Position numbers and translations under genes: made by a program. DNA of 64,000 bases, taken from Perilla frutescens (taxonomy: Eukaryota > Streptophyta > Magnoliopsida > Lamiales > Lamiaceae). How positions within the stretch are numbered: position 1 is the first letter of the stretch; every line of letters begins with the position of its first letter. The notes beneath the pieces are model-generated. The model was not told where the DNA came from. It did not search any database and saw nothing but the letters and a program-made list of their open reading frames with translations. Positions 59,012 to 64,000 of this stretch are shown here, piece by piece. The stretch is taken from contig BRKX01000006.1 of the NCBI GenBank assembly GCA_026008535.1, positions 7,028,501 through 7,092,500 on the forward strand. The letters run 5' to 3'.

Positions 59012-60485
59012 TGACACGCCGTCGTTTAGCGTGCAAAATTACACCTATGGGCGTAACCCGGTAGATGCTTGAATGTGCCTCCAATGGCTAGTATAGTGCC
59101 AGAAGGCGGTTGTCGATCCCACAAGGAGTGTTTACCCTTAAACTCTGATAGAATTAATGTCACTAATTCGTTCCTGCAAACTTAAAATAATACTAACAAT
59201 ATAAATTATATCAAGCAAATAGCAAACATGTTCGAGTTAAGTATAGAATCGGATTGGTGAATGCATGCAATCTCGGGCACATACACATGGATACCTCGTT
59301 CTGACCGTTTGGTTATAGGGAGCAGGTATGGTCTCCTTACACCCCCCAATTCCTTCTTACGGTGTATGCTAAGAGCGATACGGTCGGCGACTCTTAGCCT
59401 TTTACCATCCAGGACCCAAAGAAGAGTTAGTCATGCAGAGAGTTTGCAAGAATGGCAGCCTTCAATCGAAGGAACTCAACGTTGGCATATGGGACCCCTT
59501 TGGCTTTGTGCCTATCCTTCAATCTCCAGGCTTATTCGTCTCTAGGCTTCTTCACCCGGTTTATCACTTGGTGGCTCATCAGGGAATTGGTCACCCTTAC
59601 TTCCACCCTGACGTACAGCAACAATGATTTGGCTAAGAGTGATCAGCCACATAGACTCCTTATTGTTGTGTCATCGTTCGTCCCAAGTTGAAGTTGGGAA
59701 TCTTCATGAGGTGTGTTAATCCCAATTAGCCTCATTCATGTCTATTCACCATAACCCTTATCCCACTCAACTCGAACACTAATTAATTAGTCATGCAACA
59801 TATTGAAAGACAGAAAATAAGTAAATGAACAATTCATGATAAAGGGAAATATATTAAATATGTTTGGATCTAACTCCATATTATAAGCAAAACGAGCCGC
59901 GTATAAGCTAAAGGCAAATCGTCCCCAATTATACCGACTGTAATTATTCGAGTGAAAGAGAAATAAACTATGAAATGCTGAATAACTAAAGCTAAATTCT
60001 CCTCTTCCTTGTCCGTCTGAAAATGAAATAATAACATAGTATTTATAGCGAGTTCTAAACGCACACTACAGCCCACGCATGAGTGCACTTGTGTTGACTC
60101 CTTCCACTCTTCCTCAACAACTTTGTGCGCGGTTTTCTCGGCCTGGACCTTCTCTCCCTTATCTTCTCTTCTCTCCCCTCTTTCTCTACCTCTTCTGCTC
60201 CAACGGTCGACTCTCATGAATTTCGGAATGGTTGTGGACGTGGTCTTAGTTTGTTGGAGTGTTTGGAGCTGAATTTTCGTGCTTGGTTTACAACAGACTC
60301 TCCAAGCCCAACTCCCTCCATTATGCCTTCAATAGATTTGTCTTCACTTTACGCCCACATTGGACATTTTCTCTTCACTTTCCCCTACTTCACTTAAACT
60401 CCCTAACTGACTCAAGACTTGAAATAAAAGACTCAAAAATAATGAAAAAGGCATAAGTAAAAAGCCCCATTTTGAGTCTTTATCA
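59012..60485 (-). mobile_element. Solo LTR, minus orientation
   Basis: TGACACGCCGTCG...TCTTTATCA, 1474 bp, with the 5-bp target duplication GTAAC at 59007-59011 and 60486-60490. The TATA box on minus (GCTATAAATACTATG) is at about 60040-60051, giving the orientation. The family is not identified, probably gypsy. ORFs of 60-115 codons inside are not supported as genes. Confidence 0.8.
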
Positions 60486-60547
60486 GTAACTAAAACATAA
60501 AAGTTAAATCATAAAAAATAATTATAAGCCCTAATTAAAATGTAATA

Positions 60548-60602
<55 letters not shown>

Positions 60603-60956
60603 TAAGTACACGTACTGCGATAATATTATGATAATCATTCGTTAGTACAATGAATATAGTATGTTAGTGTATAACAAATGCTTCATTAGCATACATTATC
60701 ATGATGCTGACAAACCATAATTAAAAGATAACGAAAGTATTTTTGTGCTGGACACGAGTACAAAGGTATATTTTATATTTTTCATCTATATTTATTTACA
60801 CAAACATATACATGTTTAATCTAAAGAACATGCAAAGATATTTAATTTAGTATATTATTTGTGTTGATCTGATTAGAAATGAGTAAGTTATGATCGTTTA
60901 AAGTTTTTAAGATTTTTTTAAAAAATTGATGACATCAGCTTTTTTATAAGGATTGG
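60486..60956 (-). mobile_element. Repeat I, right arm, part 2
   Basis: Continues the reverse copy; includes (AAT)n at 60544-60602 and the uninterrupted reverse copy of the copia target region (ATATTTTTCATCTATATT, about 60775). Confidence 0.7.
60544..60602. repeat. (AAT)n microsatellite
   Basis: About 19 AAT units. Confidence 0.95.
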
Positions 60957-62153
60957 TGATAAACATGGCTTTTATATGCATTTTGGTGTTTATTTGGATG
61001 GTGGTTGATGATCAATGCATGCATAAGTTGACAAGTTGCACTTAGTTTTGCATAATTTGTGCAGTATCACGTTTTTACTCATTTTGAAGAGATTTAATGT
61101 CAATTATTTTATAAGATTCAATTGAGCCTTGGAAGCACCTAAGAAGATAGATAATTGAGTTAGAAGCACATTGCAAAAAGAATCGGGTCAATCGGATGAG
61201 AAACGAACGAGAACGGAGCAAAACGGTGAAGAGTGTCGACCGTCAGAAGTTCACACACGAACCGTGTAGTGGACAAAGCCTAGCGCACGGACCGTGTAGG
61301 ACATCAGATCCAGCAAAGGGTTGTCATTCCATAAGCTCTCGCATGGATCGTACGGTGGTACATCCTAAGCGCACGGACTGTGCGTAATAAAGTGCGTTTT
61401 TAGCAGATTTTCTCTATCTTTCCTTATACGAGTCCTAATCCTACTTAAACTCCTCCAAGTTATAAAATTCTAGGGTTTGTAGCATGTATGAAATTATGTA
61501 TTGATTTAATTCTTCATCAATTCTCCTTCCGATTATATGATTCAAACATTCAAGTTTAGATTTCTCATGCATGATTAAGGCCATAGTCATTGTATGATAG
61601 CTAATTAATTTGAGTCCGGCGGAGATAATTAATTGGTGGGATGAAATTGAATGATTTGTTATATGTACTTGTGATTTGTCGGAGGTTTTAAATCTATTGA
61701 TCTATTGGGAATTAACAATTAATCTAGAGATGAAACCAATAGATAAATTGTTAATCTACTCTTACCTTGAGACGTGGCGGAGATAGGTAATTAGAATTAT
61801 GATCCTTCACAGATAATTGGATTAAATTTGGAAATTGATAGAATTGAATTAATATATGATGGATTTATGTGTATGTATTCCCTATGATTAATTATTTTGT
61901 TAAATTGATAGTTAACGCTTTTAGTCTTATTCAATCTGCATTTGATTTGATAATTAACTTTAGTAATTTAATTTTGATTATTTGCATAGGATTAATTCAA
62001 TTAAAAATTAGGTAGTCTGGATAATAAGAATTTGTTAGCTTAGTACTTGGTGTAAATCATAATTGCAGTTCTTATGGATACGATACTCGATTTACTAGCT
62101 TTATTGCATGATCTGTGTTAGTTGCAGTTAAGTGCATAAAAAATAGCGCATCT
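60957..62153 (+). mobile_element. Solo LTR, probably Tat/Athila-type gypsy, plus orientation
   Basis: Starts TGATAAACATGGC after ATTGG (60952-60956); ATTGG recurs at 62154-62158. The last base triplet is TCT instead of the expected CA end. TATA box TATAAAAT is at 61461-61468; the 3' end has GTTCTTATGGATACGATAC, a block common near the 3' end of Tat/Athila LTRs. Three short palindromes lie in U3. Confidence 0.75.
61255..61384 (+). promoter_or_regulatory. Three GC-rich palindromes in the U3 of the solo LTR
   Basis: ACACG-AAC-CGTGT (61255-61267), CACGG-A-CCGTG (61286-61296) and CGCAC-GGACT-GTGCG (61370-61384), about 75-205 bp upstream of the TATA box. The role is unknown. Confidence 0.65.
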
Positions 62154-62293
62154 ATTGGACAATTATACTCCCGTCTCCTTCTTTTTTACCTTGACTTTCA
62201 CATTAAATATCAGTCATTAGATCATCTAGTTGGATGATATAAGATGGGGTCCTAGTTCCTACATTAAGAAAATGTGTATTTTTTATCCATTCC
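62154..62293 (-). mobile_element. Repeat I, right arm, end
   Basis: Reverse copy of the B/I left end (ATCATCTAGTTGGATGATAT...TTTTTATCCATTCCC), ending next to (TA)n. Confidence 0.75.
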
Positions 62294-62336
62294 CTATATA
62301 TATATATACATACATACATATACATATACATATATA
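62294..62336. repeat. (TA)n/(TACA)n tract
   Basis: TATA and TACATA units between repeat I and the Stowaway-like MITE. Confidence 0.9.
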
Positions 62337-62576
62337 CTCCATATGTTTCATTATGATTGTTGTTTTAACTTTTTTATTTTGTGTCAAAATGTTTATTGGT
62401 ATATATTTTCTCACACTCTCTCTCAAATTTAACCATATCTCAAATCTTATTTTAGGAAAATATAAGTGAATGAGATTTTATGTCATATATGAGGGAGGTG
62501 TATATTAGTTCATAAAATTAATTGTTAATTCTAGATAAAAAAAAACTAAAAGAACAACTAAAACAAAACAAGGGAG
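62337..62576. mobile_element. Stowaway-like MITE
   Basis: A 240-bp non-coding element starting CTCCATATGTTTC and ending AAACAAGGGAG, flanked by TA on both sides. The CTCC...GGAG ends with TA duplication are typical of Tc1/mariner-type Stowaway MITEs. Confidence 0.75.
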
Positions 62577-62604
62577 TATATATATATATATATATATATA
62601 TATA
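62577..62604. repeat. (TA)n microsatellite
   Basis: Fourteen TA units after the MITE. Confidence 0.9.
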
Positions 62605-62654
62605 ATGTCACAAATTATATTCAAAAACTGTGTTTAAATAATTCTGATTATGCT

Positions 62655-62763
62655 CGTCCCAGTGGGAATGACCTAGTGGTAGAGTAAGATTGCTTGAAGA
62701 CCAAAGATCACGTGTTTCAATCTCCTCAATACCCACAAATTTAAATGTGTGAGTAAAAAAAAA
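62655..62763 (+). mobile_element. tRNA-derived SINE, copy 1
   Basis: GTCCCAGTGGGAATGACC, then box A-like TAGTGGTAGAGT (62674-62685), box B-like GTGTTTCAATCTCC (62712-62725) and an A-run tail at 62754-62763. Aligns with copy 2 at 63300-63414 over most of its length. No clear target duplication was seen for this copy. Confidence 0.75.
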
Positions 62764-63290
62764 GTTCAATGTCATAATTCATTTTAAAAATTAGCTTCAT
62801 CATTGCAGAAACTAACAAATCATAAATGTGGATTAGGCATAAAATGTGAAAAAAGCGGGTTTTAAAATAATTGATCATAGTAAGATTAAGTTGCAAAATT
62901 TAGAATAAAATAAATCTGGGATTTATATTTTAAATTGTAAATTTCGAATGGTGAACAAAATGGAGTCACTATTAATAAAATCATATTTCAATCATTTTCA
63001 AATTTCAATGATTAGATATTCAACTTGCTAAATTTGAAAGCTATGTACTGGATTTAGGCATGCAAAACTTTCTATTCAACTCCTTTTTCCTCAATTCCAA
63101 TCCCCAACTCAAAAAAATCATGCTTTCCCACATTCAAAGTCCTTACCCGTCGAGTTCTTCATTAAATATTAATGTATATTAGCTAAATTTTCGATGCAAT
63201 ATTTTTATATAAAAATGACATTGTATCAAGATATGTTTTAAAATATAAATACATCTGATCAATAACTTAATTAATGAAAACTTAATCGAG
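62764..63290. other. AT-rich intergenic stretch between the two SINEs
   Basis: No gene, repeat or clear regulatory motif recognised. Confidence 0.5.
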
Positions 63291-63299
63291 CTCCCACTT

Positions 63300-63414
63300 T
63301 TTTTTTTGACTCATACACCCGATCCGATCTGTGGTATTGAGAAGATTTGAACACGTGGTCTTTGATCTCCAAATAACCTCACTCCACTATTAAGTCATCT
63401 CTCATGGAACCCAA
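63300..63414 (-). mobile_element. tRNA-derived SINE, copy 2
   Basis: Read on minus: GTTCCATGAGAGATGAC, box A-like TAGTGGAGTGAGG, box B-like GTGTTCAAATCTTC, and an A-run tail (T-run at 63300-63308 on plus). The 9-bp target duplication CTCCCACTT is at 63291-63299 and 63415-63423. Confidence 0.85.
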
Positions 63415-63423
63415 CTCCCACTT

Positions 63424-63793
63424 ATATATTATACATAGAGAAACAATTATCCTAATCGACTATAATCACTTAATGGGAGGAGATGCATAATTTGTGACGT
63501 ATGAGATTACAAAATAACTAATAATTCGAAGGGAAAAAGAAAAGCAGGGGGGGGGGGGGGTTTGAAAAAGTCCACAGAGAAAAAAGTTTTCTTCCTCCAA
63601 CTTATTATATTGTCTGGAAATGTATATACATTAATTTATATATATATATATATATCGATAGAGAGAGAGATTATATTCACCAATTGGAAAAGAGCAACCG
63701 ACGCATTTCTTAATTTCCTTTGTGGTTCTCCTCTCCTTCCCAGAAAGCCTCACACTCCAAAAACTCTCTTAATTCTTCCATCTCTCTATCAAA

Positions 63794-63827
<34 letters not shown>
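63424..63827 (+). promoter_or_regulatory. Probable promoter and 5' UTR of the kinase gene
   Basis: Contains a G14 run (63547-63560), a (TA)n tract (63636-63656) followed by a short (GA)n, CACCAATTGG (CCAAT-like, about 63678), and a long (GA)n directly before the ATG (63796-63827). GA repeats in plant 5' UTRs are bound by BBR/BPC proteins; that this happens here is inferred. The transcription start cannot be fixed. Confidence 0.5.
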
Positions 63828-63831
<4 letters not shown>

Positions 63832-63888
63832 GAAACTGCTGGCCTAAACCTGTTGCCAGCAGCAACAACACCAGACCTCCCAGCCCAG
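63828..63888 (+). CDS. First exon of a probable receptor-like cytoplasmic kinase (PBL/RLCK-VII-like)
   Basis: ATG at 63828 encodes MGNCWPKPVASSNNTRPPSP, then one extra base before a GT donor (CCAG/GTACAC) at 63889. Gly2 and Cys4 fit N-myristoylation plus palmitoylation, which would place the protein at the plasma membrane; position 6 is Pro rather than the preferred Ser. The Ser/Asn/Pro-rich tail and a short first exon ending here are typical of plant RLCK-VII (PBS1-like) kinases, which act in immune and receptor signalling. A 108-bp intron may end at TTTTTCAG (63989-63996), leaving four bases of exon 2 in the window. No kinase domain is visible, so other acylated proteins remain possible. 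The upstream in-frame RERERE reading comes from the (GA)n tract and is not coding. Confidence 0.55.
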
Positions 63889-63996
63889 GTACACACACAC
63901 ACCCAGCACGCATGTGGAAATCGGTTTAATTATTATGTGATATCGATGCATATATATGTATATCTAATCTAACACGTAGAGTTTTTCCTTTTTCAG
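63889..63996 (+). other. Probable intron 1 of the kinase gene
   Basis: GT at 63889 and a polypyrimidine tract ending TTTTTCAG at 63996; 108 bp, AT-rich, with (AC)n at its start. It would join G/TTCA in phase 1. Confidence 0.55.
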
Positions 63997-64000
63997 TTCA

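Noticed and set aside
59261..60397. Several 60-115-codon ORFs on both strands
   Set aside because: They lie inside a solo LTR with clear ends and target duplication and have no recognisable domains.

Overview
The window looks like plant nuclear DNA, most likely from a eudicot: AT-rich, with no operons, and dominated by plant transposon families (SIRE-type and other Ty1/copia, chromovirus- and Athila-type Ty3/gypsy, a hAT element, a Mutator-like foldback, a Stowaway-like MITE and tRNA-derived SINEs). The only ordinary host gene seen is the first exon of a probable receptor-like cytoplasmic kinase at 63828-63888, cut by the window end. I found no rRNA, tRNA, CRISPR array or organellar gene. The species cannot be fixed from sequence alone.

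The scaffold is a row of AT-rich, non-coding repeats placed end to end, with (TA)n tracts at the joints. I call them Z (1-408), A (458-1623), B (1624-12562, interrupted), C (12563-14515), D (14538-14931), E (23088-24895), F (24896-29207, interrupted), H (29228-57418, interrupted twice) and I (57523-62293, interrupted twice). Most have inverted ends reading roughly TATAGG...CCTATA, much like the microsatellite-targeting Micron elements of rice.

Later elements sit inside this scaffold. B holds a 9.7-kb SIRE-type copia (1964-11703, target duplication TACAC) with a degenerate env-like region, and its 5' LTR holds a stray gypsy LTR flanked by a 109-bp duplication. Between D and E lie a hAT element (14932 to about 17109) and a chromovirus-like gypsy (about 17110-23087) fused to it through a truncated 5' LTR. 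F holds a solo LTR (25479-26555) and a 2-kb element with degenerate gypsy pol (26582-28537). H holds a young copia on the minus strand (29684-40419, target duplication GCATT), with a 1.3-kb foldback element in its 3' LTR. H also holds a 15-kb Athila-type composite (40885-55877) with two gag-pol-ATHILA copies on the minus strand and LTRs of the opposite orientation. I, a tail-to-tail inverted repeat, holds two further solo LTRs.

From about 62300 to the end the sequence is the upstream region of the kinase gene. It carries a Stowaway-like MITE, two related tRNA-derived SINEs in opposite orientation, a G14 run and a (GA)n tract just before the ATG.

Almost all coding regions are decayed, with in-frame stops, frameshifts and internal deletions. 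The most intact is the Athila-type integrase at 50344-51768. The most unusual signals are (i) a GC-rich palindrome built on GTATG-GG-CATAC that recurs in U3 of LTRs from two gypsy lineages and inside gag, (ii) the tiling of microsatellite-flanked repeats, and (iii) the mosaic structure of the Athila composite.
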